Below, one piece after another: positions 34,901 to 49,100 of a stretch of DNA of 64,000 bases (positions are counted from its first letter, which is position 1; the number at the start of each line of letters is the position of its first letter). The position numbers and the translations under genes are program-made. This stretch comes from Anadara kagoshimensis. Lineage: Eukaryota > Mollusca > Bivalvia > Arcoida > Arcidae. The notes beneath the pieces were generated by a model, which searched no databases, was not told the origin of the DNA, and worked only from the letters and a program-made list of their open reading frames with translations. The stretch spans positions 13,865,489-13,929,488 of the forward strand of contig CM037873.1 of NCBI GenBank assembly GCA_021292105.1, in the 5' to 3' direction.

Positions 34901-37900
34901 CATTAAATACATATCCTTAAACCCTGTTGCTAACAAACGACCAACAGAAAAAATACATATTTGCTCTCATTGTGTTCTGTTATAAGATGTCATCATAGTT
35001 AACCAAATATCCATTTGTTAAATGAAATATTTATTTATTTATATGATATGCTAGTTCTATGAAATTTAAAAATCTATATTTAAGAGCATTATTATTAAAA
35101 TTCTATTTATTAAGTTGAAAGGTATTCAGACATATTAATGTAAACTATTTATTATTATTAATAATACTATCTATTATAACAATAGAGTTGATGCATAAAT
35201 TTCTTTATAGTAAATGTGGTTGAATTGGTTTTCTCCTTTATGTTAAAAGAACTCACTTGTATCCGTTGTTTGAAGCTTTTCAAGTATATGTTTATCTCTG
35301 GCCAACCCCTCTCTATTTCTGGCTATCTGGTCTTGGTCCATTAGTTTGACTTGTTTGGAATAATTTGAAGTTGGTTGACCAGGTATTTGTTGGCCATCAA
35401 ATGCACTTGGTCTTCCATATACTTTAACTAAATCATTCAATTCTCTTGGATTGTCATTTGCTGATCCAACCTGTATTATGTGACCCTTTATAAATAGAAA
35501 GACATACAATATGCAATAAGCTGATGTTTTGGGAAATCTAGAGATCAAAAGCAAACATACTAATCCATGTCCGAATCATAATCCAGAAGCAAAGTAAAAA
35601 CTTTGGAACTGACAAGTTAGGTTATACACGTGAACTTCCACCAGGGAAGTGAGGCCGGGTGCTCCGGAAGGGTAAGCAGCTTCTGTTTAGCTAGCTACAT
35701 CCGCCATGTGTGTAATCAAAATTGTGTAAAAGGAACATAGAACTATAAGACGTCAAAATATCCAGAGCAATCCTGGACACAGAGACATCACACTTAGAGA
35801 CCAATTGCAGATTTCTAGCCTATTGAACAGAAGGCAACTTTTTTATTTAAAAACATTTTTATTTTAACTGACGAATTAGAAAAAACATCAATCAATCATC
35901 CAATCATATGGAAGATGACATCTTTTTCTTAAAATAAAGTGATTACAATCTAGAATGGCCGTATTTATATCATTCTCTTCAAACTGCTATTAAAGAACGT
36001 TCTGTGTAAACCAAAAACAAGCATACCAATAATGTCCATACCACAACCCAAAAGCAAAGTGCAAACTGTTATATTAGGTTAAACACGTGAACTTCCACCA
36101 GGAAAGTGAGATCCGGTGCTCCGGAAAAGCAAGTTTCTCGTGTTTAGCTAGTTTCATCCGTAAATCGATTATATTTCTCTGCATCTATTATATTGTCTAT
36201 ATTGTCAAGTTCATCTATTATTTGATATAAAAACAAACATTTAATAAAACTATACTCACCCCTTTTCCTTGTTTTCGTTTTTGCTTAAATAATCTTTTCT
36301 TTAATAGTTTTCTACATGCTGAAGAAACTGATCTTCGGTCCTACAAAATACACATATTAATTATCAATCCGTAATTATCACTCGAATTTCTTACATAAAT
36401 AAAAAACAAACATACCAATTTATGTTAAAAGCTCAACCCCAACGCTAAGTAAAAACTTTAAAACTGGCAAATTACGCTATGCACACTAGGGAAGTGAGGC
36501 CAGGTGCTCCGAAGGGTTAAGCACCAAAGAATATAATATAACATTAAGGTTTTATACTACAATGTTATTTTACATGAAAAGCAAGTAGCAGAAGTGATGA
36601 ACTATATTTAGTTCCTCAACTAACATCGTGTTTTTAAGACAACTGTTTCATCTTTCATAAATGTCATAAATCAAACACAAACAAACTGTAAAGTTAATTG
36701 TACTTTATGTCAAAGAAACAAAAATCGAAATTTAAAGATAATATTTAAAACCCCATGACAAACGGGTTGTAATCATCAAAAAGCAAACATACTAATCCCT
36801 GTCCAAATCACATTCTAAACCAATAGTACAAGACGTAAAATTCCACCACAGAAGGGAGACTGTGTGCTCTGAAAGAGTAAGTCATGATATTACCTTTGTG
36901 CCATTATCTTTAATGTCAACTCCAGGTAGAGGTAGCTCGTTATCGTCCATATCAAACATTACGCTTTTGCCCGATTTCCCACCACTATTTGTTGTCTGAA
37001 ATTAGATTGCAAAAATGATATTTCATTTTTAAATGGACTAGATTTAAATGTCTTTTTGAGAAGGTATTTTTATGAGTGGAATAACCATGTGATTCAACAT
37101 TTTTAAAGTTTGACTAAATATCTTGTATAAAACATAGAAAAATGAATTTAGAAAAATGTGATGTTTATCTGAAGGTTTACATGTTTTAAGTAAAAACATA
37201 TCATTCAATTCTGTATTTCTTGAAACAAAATAAACATACTAATCCAAGTCACAATCCCAAAAGAAGATAAAAACTGACAAATTATTTTAAACGCGCGGAC
37301 TTCTACAAGGGAAGTTAGGCCGGGTGTTCCGGAAGGGTAAACAAATTATGTTTAGGGTTACCATAAATATAGACAATGCTTTCATTTTCATATGAATACA
37401 GTGCCAATTGTGCGGAAATCGTCCTTGTATCACATTTCTTATGTTACATACATATTTAAAATTAATTATCTATCATCTATTTACCGCCAAATCAGTCATT
37501 ACGGGCAGACCATTTGAGTGTCTTCGATGCTTTAACACTGGACCGTCTTCATTTTCACCTAGTTTTTCGTCCACTTTTGGACCGTAATTGTCTTGAATAT
37601 ATCCCTTTATAAAGATGGTAAGAGAAATATAGTGTTATAAAAAGAGAAAATCCCGAAAGCCTTAGTGATTAAAATATGAAGCAGTTATATTAGATAACAG
37701 TACTAAGGTTACTTGTACTACGTATTAGTGAGATAATAATGTTCTAAGTAAAATTAATTTTGTTATACAGGTCTTTTTTCCATACATCCTGATCTATAAG
37801 TAAGTCCTTATTAAAAGTTTGCCCCTTATCTATTTTTTAGATTCTTCCTGGTGATTATTGTTCAGACATATATTTGAATCATTTTATGCAACGTCAGTTT

Positions 37901-40900
37901 AATTAAAATGATTATCAAGGTTTGTTTATTTTGCTAATATAATATAAAAAAGTTTTGTTTATCTTACAGAGAATTGTTTGTCTAAGAGACCAAAGATGCT
38001 TGAAAAACAGAAAAAAGAAAATAGGGGAGCAATATTAAATAATTGAGTTTTTACATTCAATTTTAGATTTATTAAATGCTGATACATTAGAATTCGTTAC
38101 AGATGCCATATGTTTTTTAATTATTAATTTAAAGCCTCGTTATATTGTTTTAAAAACAATATATGACAAAAGAAATCTAGATTAAATGTTAAAAAGTAGA
38201 AAGCATTTCAAGAAAATATAAATAGCCTTACCCCGACTGGACGACCTTTTTTACTTCTCTTTAATCTTGGTATATTAAACAATCTACCTAGACGAGCTTT
38301 CTTATATTCTCGTTCTGTTATATGGTCAGACACAACATGGCCATCAGATTCCCGCTGAAACGAATATTAAAGCAATAATAATAAAATTGAAAAATATAAA
38401 CTATGTAGATAATAATGTCAACTTTCCTTTTTTATGCAGCAATATACCTGCTTCTCCTGCTTATGATGTATTTGTTTCCCAATTGATACGCTATGGTAGA
38501 GCTTGTACCCACTACGGGAAACTTTGTACAAAGAAGTAGGCTGCTTGCAAATCAATTGTTGACTCATGGATATTGCAAGCCTAGGCTTATGAAAACCCTC
38601 AAAAAGTTTTATGGCCGTCATCACAGTATTTTTGACAAGTTTCATGTCTCTGTGTCCAGGATTGCCCTGGATATTTTTGACGTCTTATAGTAGTTCCATG
38701 TTCCTTTCACACAATTTTGATTACACACGTGGCGAGTGTAGCTAGCTAAACAGGAAGTGCTTACTTTTCCGGAGCACCCAGCCTCACTTCCCTGGTGGAA
38801 GTTCACGTGTATAACCTAACTTGTCAGTTCCAAAGTTTTTAGTTTGCTTCTGGATTGTGATTCGGATATGGATTTGTTTTTGATTTTGATACATAAAAAT
38901 ATATATTAAAATCACAGTAGCACACATAATAATCATGTCCAAATGACAGTCCAACACTTACAAATTTATGACCAAATCAAGGCCCTACACATATCAATTC
39001 ATTTCCAAACACGGTCTCAAAAACACCAATCCATGTCCAAATCACAGTCCAAAAGATACCAATCCAAAATAAAAACATACATGTAATCCCAAAAGTCAAA
39101 CACAAACACACATATCCATGTCAAAAACCAAAGTCAAACACTAACATACCTGGGAATGTCCAAATCACAATCCCAAAAGCAAAGTCAAAACGTTGAAGCT
39201 GGCAAATTACGTTAAACAAATGAACTTTCACAATTTTAGTCCAAGCACTACCGATGAGGAATTTTATTCGGGAACTATTGTTGCAAACCTAAAGCAGGTT
39301 TGGTAATATTTACTTACAATAATTCTTCCTTCCGAGTCTCTTATCAGGCCTGGTGGTAATTCAAACATGTCATCATCACTGTCACTGTACATGTTCTCAA
39401 GATCGTCTGTAGAGACGTCTTCATCGTCAGTTACTCCTACAATTCCCTTATTAGCGTTTTGTTTAGGGTCCTTTTTAGGATCCGGACTTTCTCCACCTGT
39501 TTCCATCCCACTATCTTTTCCATTCTCTCGTTTTTTATCATCCTCGGGCAAGTCGGGGATATCGCTTAAACCTGTCTTTTCTTTCTGATCTAAAGTAAGC
39601 CCTTGTTTAGCAGTTGCATCTTTACCATCTTTAAGATCTTTTTCACCATCTCCTGCTTTTCCATCAGTTTTACCTTTTTGTTCTTTCTGTTTGTCGTCTG
39701 TTTGTTCCTTCCCTTTAGTTTGATCATCAACGGTATCAGCTGGAGGAACATTGTTTTCCGTGTGTTGCTCATCATTAAAATCCTATCGAGACAAATTCAA
39801 GATAAAAATATTACATAAATAACACTGTCAACTCATTTATTTAAGAAAAAAAAACATTGAAACAGAGATCAACCTAAAGAATTTTCACAAAAGTATTCAA
39901 TTTCAACTATATCGAGATTTTGTTCTTAAATCCCAAACAATTGCAATGTTTCTACCATATATTCATCACATAAACACATCAACCCGACACGTTGACATTT
40001 CATATACCTGGCTGGAAGTGTTCAGTTAGGAATATATTTCACCATTATTGTTCTAAAGTTTCCTTTATGCAAATGTCCTCTTAAGAATTACATTCGTTGT
40101 TTATCTACCAACTTCTTGTTTTGAAAAATAAAAATATATAATTTAATTTGCAATTCTGAACAATTACTTTAAGATTTTACTACCTTATAACAATACTAGT
40201 AATAAACCAGTATAACACCTGAACAATACAGAACTATTTGTTTTATCACAAATCAATCTCTTTTAAATAATTGCATGTCGTATGTGAAATACATTTCAAT
40301 TAAACATGAATCTGTGAGACATGTGCTTTTGAAAAAAAAAACTTACAAAATCGTCGTCATATTTGAAATCCTCTTTTCGTCTGACCAATAATGTTGTTCA
40401 TCTAATTTCTTTTCTATGTTCTTCTTGTGTTCATACTGAATCATAAATTCTGCTCTTATACCACCTTCACGTCTTCGTTTTTCCTCATCCTGACTGTCAG
40501 CACTAGAGTCCCTTTTTTCTCCGAATTTCTTTGATTTTCCTTTTGCAAAGAGTTTCATAATGCCTCCTTTTTCTTTTTAGACCGTGATTTGTTTCTGTTT
40601 TTCTCTTCCATGTCTCTTGTTACTAAGACATTAGTCAGTTGTCCTTTAGGCTGTAAGATATCATGAAATGGATGTTGGAGAAAAACATTTTATTGATTGA
40701 CAATCAGTACGGCCATACCGTGTTACATTGGAATCGACGGGACAACAGCTTTATTTTTAAATTAACCAAACTTTATTATAAAACACCAAACTTGAAGTCC
40801 ATCATACATTTGTCTGCAAATCTTAGTTTATGTTTATATAGAATTTTAACTTCTAATGTATTAATTTCACCGGGTAAAAAATGTATGGCGGCAAGAACAG

Positions 40901-43900
40901 ATTAAAAGGTTTTGAAGGACATAATATGCACTGTTATTCTAATTTTTGTTATATTTTACAAAAATAAATTTGTCGAATGGCATCGTGCCATTTACTAGTA
41001 GAAATAAAAATATATTAATAGCAACTGCAAATTGTAAGAACTTACTTCAAACTTTTTACGTTTCTTCATGCCAATTCTAATCGGATTGCCATCTTCGTCA
41101 ACTTCATCATCATCTGACTCACCATTTTCTCGTTGTTTCTATAAATATTTATTAAGAGGCTTCATTTTAGTTCAATATAAATTTTTAAAATTTGAATCAT
41201 AAATGAATCTAAACCGGCAAAAATCAATTACACTATTGACGCCATAATCAAAGACCGACCATTAGCTGTACTAAAATTTATCTTTGCAATTATGATTGAA
41301 AGTTATTTAAAATGGATTAGTATGTTTGTTTTTGATTAAAACCTTTATGTTATTTGAAGAGTTTTGAATATGTTGGTGTTTGTATGATAACATAGTTAGG
41401 AAGTGGATAAATAAGGCTTAATCTTGACAAAAAGGGACAAATATAGATTTTTGCTGTTACAAAGGAGTAACTATATCCATATGTATGGTCGACACTACAC
41501 TATAGTTATCGATTCAACAGTCCATAATTTAAAATATAAGGCATGTTATTTAAGTGTACCTTTTTCTCGTTTTCTTCCTCTTCGTCGTCTTCTGTTTTAT
41601 CTTTTTCTTCTTCTTTTTCTTCCTCTTTCTGCAGAAATGATTCAGATAACAAAATGTAATTAGATTATCCTCTATAAAGCTATTACATAAAAGTCCTCCC
41701 TAAAATTAATATTGTTTCGGCTACAAATATGTTAAGAATATTTATTATACAATGCTGTATACAGAATTTAAGATATAACATATCATTTTATATAATCGGA
41801 CAAGTGCAAGGAATATGGCAGAACAGACAATAACCTGGTACATTTAGATTACAAAATATCTAATTGAGATTGGTTTTGGAATTGTTCACATTCTTTAAAT
41901 TTACTTTAAGCAATTTCTGTTGTAATGGCAATGAATATATATATTCACAGGCATTACTTTATTGCATTGCCAAAGCTGGAATCAGGATGTTGCATTCTTA
42001 ATGTACAAGGTTATTTGTTCACAATTAATGCAAATGCATGCAGATTAGACAAAGTATACTCACTACTGTACTTACTGTGTTTAGTCTATGAGATAATCTA
42101 CTATCTAATAAAAATCTAAAACTACAAATAACTTTATTCCCTTCTAGATAAAGCCGTTAATCTATACGATTAATTCACGGTAAGAAATGCGTACAACGAT
42201 GTCATTGCAAAACATGCGGTTAATCGCATCAAATATCAAATTTAAGGTGGTAAATTTAAATGTATTTTTTAAAATTATGTAAATAAATTTTTCAATTGCT
42301 TTTGGTCATCTAAAAAGCAGGTCTGAAAACTGAAGGTGTCCCTAAAATAAGAAGTTTATATAAAACATGCACAATAATATTTTTTTTCTTGGAATAAATT
42401 TTTAGTCATCTAAAAAGAGGGTCGGTCTTAGAACTGTGTAACCTTAAGATAAGATGATTATATTAAAAACCATGCAAAATAAAGACATTTAAACACCAAG
42501 AAAACAATATCAGCATAATAAATAGATATAACCATATATAAAGATAAAATTACATGGTATAACAAATGGGACACCTTGTGTGTCTACAAGCTAGTTTGAT
42601 TCAAGTTGGCATACAAAATCAAGCATGCAGCATTACATTTATCTTTTGGAAGGGGCATGGATGCAGGTTAAGGACTAAGAATGACATTTAATCTGGTGAT
42701 TTTACCCGCGACTGCTTTTCATCCACTGGTATACAAGATGGTTGTTGTTCCTGCTAAAATAAAAATTAATTTACAAGTTATCAATTGCAACATTTGAATT
42801 TTTAAATACATTGATACAAATGATAGCTTTATCATACGAAATGTTTTTCTACATACCTTGACCTCTTCGTCCGTTTTTTCTTCTTCCTTTTCTTCTTTAG
42901 GTGGTTCTTCTTTCTTCTCCTTGATAATGTACAAAATGAAACAGAATCAAGAATCTTGAACATAAAACATAAACTACATTTGTTAAAATTTAACAATCGT
43001 TGAAAACTAGGTGAAATATTTTATCTTAAACAAACATTCTAATGATGTATTATGTCTTTCCATTTATTTCATCCCTGAAGGCATGGTACCCTTTGTCACT
43101 GTGATCATATATTAGCAAAGGATTAAAAAAAACAATTTTATTCACAATTTTGTAACTATTGTCAATAGCAATTCGTTGCCATTTATATTCTGTGCAAGTA
43201 CCCAATAACTACCTCCGTATTGTCAATAGTTTCCTCTGCTTCTTTTGTTAAGATGACAACAGACTTAGTGTCTTCTTCAGTATTTTCTTGTTCATTTTGT
43301 TCATTCTCGTCCTAATGAAAACAAAACAAAAACACTAATTATGGCAACTGTCAATTATGGTTTGTTCGAACCTTGCATCATTTTGTTTATTTTATATGTG
43401 GTGTTTTCTTGGTTGATAAAGTAACGACTATCAAGAATGTACTATTCAAATCTATGTTTCTATATTTCATTAATCAAATAATCAAACAATTTACAAGAAG
43501 CATGTCAGCAATTTGTAACACTTATTCTCAAACAGATTTATATGAAAACAAGATCATATTCTCTTTATCGACAGTTAAAACATGTACCTTTTCTTCTTTC
43601 TCCTCTTCATCTTCAGTGTCGCTCTTCTGAAATACAAACAGTTGTACAATTATTAAAATCAGAATCAAGTTTTTCTCGAATATAATGAACAGAAAGAGAT
43701 ACTTGTTTTGTCTAAAACAGCGTCATTTGTATCGAAAGCTTGAACTCCCAGAAAGTTCAAAATCAAAGTTCCCTATGCATATATATACGTTGTGAATGTC
43801 AGTCAAATATCAAAATCAAAATTAAATACAAAAATTATAATAATTAGTTTATTTATTGTTATTTTGTTTCCTTGTTGCCTTAGTTACACAATCATCTGCT

Positions 43901-46053
43901 GTCCATTATATTGTATAAAAAACATCTTAAAGTAATATTTACCTCGTCATCAGCATCATCATGTTTCTCTTCTGTTTGTTCCTCTTCTTCTACATGAGAC
44001 TAATAAATATAAAATGTGTACAATATCCATTAAAAGAGAGTAACGAAGTATGTCATTTGTGGAAGCAATGTACTGTTAATTGTATAATCATAGAGGTTAC
44101 ATATTGATTGAAATATTTTGGAGGCGGTTATCTGCTTATCCAGTAAGGCATGTGGAATCTTGAATATTTTTTTTTATTTTTTAAAAAAAATCACCATCGA
44201 TTTATTAAATGCCATAAAATACAAAAGTCCCTGTTGGTATTTAATTGTCACGTAGTGTTACAACATACATTGGAAGAATTTCAGTCACAAATCAATATTT
44301 TTAAAGATCATAATGAAATATTATGTATTTATGTTCTGTATTACTTTTTGGAAAGTCAGTATGCAACAAGACCCCCTACTCAATCTCTATCATTACAACA
44401 GTTTTGCCATTAAAACGTAATGTAATTATGCATGACTGTTAAATGTCTTATTGAATACTTTCATCACCTTGTCTTCCTTTTCTTCGTCTTCTTCTTCATT
44501 TTCTTCTTCTTCGTCCGTTGATTCGCCACCTTTCTCTATTGCTATTACTTTTGGCTCCTCCTATTGTAAAATATAATGTATATAGTGACTAATTAAACTC
44601 ATATTCATTTATTGTCTGGAGTGAAAATACACAAATGTGGTTAATAAAATTTAATGAGACTCATTAGTATATTGTTTTGAAAATCAATAAACACATCTGT
44701 ATTGCAAAAACCAGAATAATATAAGGTGTAGACTCTTCTATGATCGACTTGTCAAAATCTGTATAAAATGGTTCATATAAATCATACAAATAGTTGAAAA
44801 CACATAAACGGATATGCACAGACTAATGGAAAACAAGAATCTTTTGAATACGAGACAAAGCAAATGACAACGCTTTGATATTACATTGAAAATAACGTGT
44901 GTGAGTTTTTACTACGGTGTTTTGAAAACCTTTGAAACTTAGCTTGTTTTAATTTATTCTTGTTTAAATTGATGTATGAAAATGAATACAACTTGAGTGC
45001 CTTATGGATTGACACGGTTTTTTAAATTTCTAGCCAAGAAAGTTCTTTCTCTTTAGACATTTCTTACAGTTAAAAACAGTGAAGAAAACGTACCTCTTCA
45101 TCATCAGTGACAACTGTTTCATTCCCATCCTTATCATCTTCATTCAATATCTGTAAATATTAAAGTAACATATAGCTTGCATTATCCTATGCAAAACCAT
45201 TACTCACACAAAAAGACATTGTCAGAACATGAATACATATAAAAGTATTGTGGATTACATCATGTGGCTGCAAAACAGCCAATAATAAATGAAAATAACC
45301 ATTGACAAAGCTTCAAATAACTGTATCGATTATAAAAACAAATTTCCTTGTCATTTACTAAAATGTTTTGCAACAGCATATGCTTAGCATATTATATTTT
45401 ATAAAGGTATTGGCTCTATGATAATGGATCTTTTTTTAAATATGATCCATAAACGAAAAATGTGTAGACATTTGATGATGTCACAAATAGATGAATAATG
45501 GATTGAGACTTGATTGTGTTTGTGATTCGAACATGGATCGATATGTTTGTTTTTTCATTACTATTGCTACTAAGAAAGACGCATTGCAAAATACAAAATA
45601 CATGAAAATGCAAGGTAAACTTTGGAACTGACAAATTAAGTTAAACATGTGAACTTCTACAAGGGAAGTGAGGTAGGGTGCTCCGGAAGGTTAAGCAGCA
45701 TTCGTTTAATTAACTACACTCGCCACGTATGTAACTAAAATTGAGGAACATGGAACTATCGGATGTGAAATATATCAAGGGGAATTTTGGATAGAGAGAC
45801 ATCACAGTTCTTAATACATAGTGACTGATTAGATTGGTTTAGGAGGGATGTTTGTTAAAATTATCGATAGCAGTTCTAGTCTATCACACTGTTATCAAAG
45901 ACATTTTATTCAAGTTTTGATATACATACTTCTTCTTCTTCTTTAACAACTGGTTCTTCTTCGTCGTTTTCATCCTTATTCAAAGTCTGTAAATATTTTG
46001 ATGGAATGTGAAAAATACATTGATTTGCAATAAAGCTAAATGTAATACACAGA

Positions 46054-46123
<70 letters not shown>

Positions 46124-49100
46124 TTTATGTATTAAGATCAATAAACATGATAAACATGTGGCTAAAATTCATTTCATGTTCTACTTTTGAATGTAATATT
46201 TAATAAAAATTCATAAATAGCATATTGCAGTAATAAGTTGAAGAAACGATACCAGGCATTAAAAAAGATGTAAAGAAAAATCCATCTGAAAAATAATAAT
46301 TTGACCCAACACTTATTGCAATATTAGGCGCCAAGTATATACATGCGTATAACTTTTTGCACAAATGTTTGCCATTTGTTAAATAATGGACTTCTGAATA
46401 TCTGAGGTTCACAAAGACAAAAAAAAAAAACCATTATGTAGCAAATTGCTAAATACAAAATTTAAAAATAAAAATTAAAAAAACAAAAATTGGTAAATGT
46501 GCATAGTCTGATATTTGATAGCGATTATACACAAAAAAATTATAGGCAAACAACATTGACCTGTCCGATTGACCTTCAAGTTTAAAATATTTATGATAGA
46601 CCAATACATTTATGTACATGCACAGGCAACGCAGGTATTTATTTTTCTACTTCTAGGACAGCATGCGTAATGGATGCATTAACTTGGACGAGTCACGTTA
46701 CGGTTCAAAATGACAGGCAAAACAATACCAATTCTGTGTGCCTCGATAAAAACGGTCTCGTACAAGTGTCAGAGAGCACATATGGGTTAAATTTTAACTT
46801 TGAAGAAAACATATTTTAGTTTCAAGAGCTGAAAGTTAGTTGATCACAATGAGGATATTTATTTGCTGTGAGAGTAGAATCGATCACATCCACTTAGTGG
46901 CGACGAATTTCCGCATTTTGATAAGAGAGCAGATCCTGTCGTCCCACGGTCCCCTATTATCAATAAAAAAAATGCCATTAACGGCAAAAAAATCCGCCAA
47001 ATATTAACTACGAATCCTTATACCATTTATGTTCTAGGTGAATCGCCATATATGAAAAGTCAAACGAATGGATCAATGTTACTGCCGATAAATATAATTG
47101 GCCCCAGTTTCACAATTACATGTATTATTTAGCTAAGATTTTCCTTAACTTAAATTAAACAAACTTTTGTTATCTCTTTTTTGAATTACTGGTTACTATT
47201 TTTGGCAAAACTAAATGCAAATGTTTTAATCTAAAAGTGATCTTAAAAATGACACCTTAAATTCCTCAATATCTTGAAAATTAACAAATTATAAAGATTT
47301 GAAAATTCGTAAAAATTTAAGTTATTGGAAATCTTAGCTAAAGAATGATTGTTAAACCGGGACCTGTGTGTGTAATACCTCATCTTCTCTTTCTGGTTCT
47401 TCCGCTATGAACTTGGTTATTTCCTGCAGAGATAATAAACATAATAATATTTTGTCTGCCCTATGGCTGACTCTAGTATATACAGGAGTGCCGTGGAATA
47501 AACATCTGCAAAGCTGTATTGGCACAATGCCATTTTATCAACTATGTATTGTTAATAATTGTATCACCGGCCACGCCTTTTACGTTCCGATACAGGCCGC
47601 CATCGCGGTACCAAAACAGCGTCACACGGCAACTAATGACGTTCTGGTGTCAGTGACGTCATTAAATGGCACACTTCAGGCCGAGTTTTCATTCTTTTTG
47701 TGTGTAATTCAAGCATGCTGAGCCGTATTCGGAACATAGTGGGCGTGGTCGGCGATCCGTCAATTGCTAGTGAACTAAGCATGTTATACAAGTCTTGTTG
47801 TGACCAAATAGTTTAAAACATACAAAGACAGTTAATGTTCGTGTTTAAACAGACAGGGGTTGTATGGGGTAGTATGGACGCACAATTACTACTAAAAAGC
47901 ATGTTGAATCAGAATACACATGCTTTCATGGCGCACACATGACAAAAACTGTTAATGTCGCACACATACAACTATAGTATACCATATAGCGGGGTATTTT
48001 TGGGTCACAAATTTTCTAGATTCATACATAAAAGTCCGACGACTTATTGCTTCCGATGGTCACTTTGTCAAAACTTAAAATTATATTTTCAATAAATTAT
48101 ATTAGAAACGCAAATTGTATTGAACATGTTTTAAATTACTTCAACAGTACATATATAAATTGAAGAGTGTGTATAGTTCTTGCTGATTGTGATCCAGCAT
48201 TTTAACCATTCTAATGATTTGTTCCAAAGCCACGTGGATTCCGTGGATTTGGAACCCGTGATTTTTTGAAAATCTGTTATCTTATCCAGTGACGTTTGTT
48301 ATAAAGTAACATTCGCGAGACAGATTTTTTGTATATGTTTTCTGTTTATATGAGCAATGTGCCACAATTATTATGACCAATAATGCATGTAATCTTTCAA
48401 TTGCTGATTAAGGGATTGATCAGCGCTTAACAGATTCCAATAGATCCACGTTGTATAAAAATTTGCATTGGGATTGTGATTTGGGCATGGATTGGTATGT
48501 TTAGAACATTGCCATCATGGTTCAAACTGAATTTGCAGTATTTTGTTCAAAATTTCTTATAATATGCATATATGTTTTTATGCTGTTACATAGATGATAT
48601 ATAAAACAAAGTAAAATTTGCCAAAATAAAATAATTGTGTTTTTGTCACTTTATCGATAAAATGTATATCTGACCTGTTTATGTCAAAATCGCAAAAATT
48701 CAGATCCGCCATAACACACCATATGGTAATTATAGTAATAGTTTTTCAAGGAGGATTTGGATATTACTATCAATTAATTGTATTTTATGTCATAGCTGTA
48801 GGAAAAATAGAACATAAATGAACTGTTTATAATAAAATGGGTACATTCAGAACACGCACAATAATGCATTTGTATGCAACGGAAATAGACGGTTATTGAC
48901 GAACAAAAACAGCCCCAATTCTTGTGTTCACAAGCCAACGTCCGGTGTTGACACACGCTTGTGTCCGTACCTGTTCATGAAAATGACTAAGACATGCATT
49001 GACAAACGAATAGAGCTAAAGGGGATTGTTTTAAGGACAAGCACGTTTGTTAGTTCACAGGTCAAAGATTGCTAACGTTAACATGTTCAAGACAAAAACG

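Noticed and set aside
37968-37998. 31-nt open segment bracketed by AG and GT on the minus strand between two gene B exons
   Set aside because: Its length is not a multiple of three while both neighbours are phase 0, so inclusion would break the frame; the acceptor is weak.
47369-47721. 117-codon plus-strand frame
   Set aside because: It overlaps a real exon on the other strand and a CpG-rich block; no start context or splice evidence, and composition is not coding-like.
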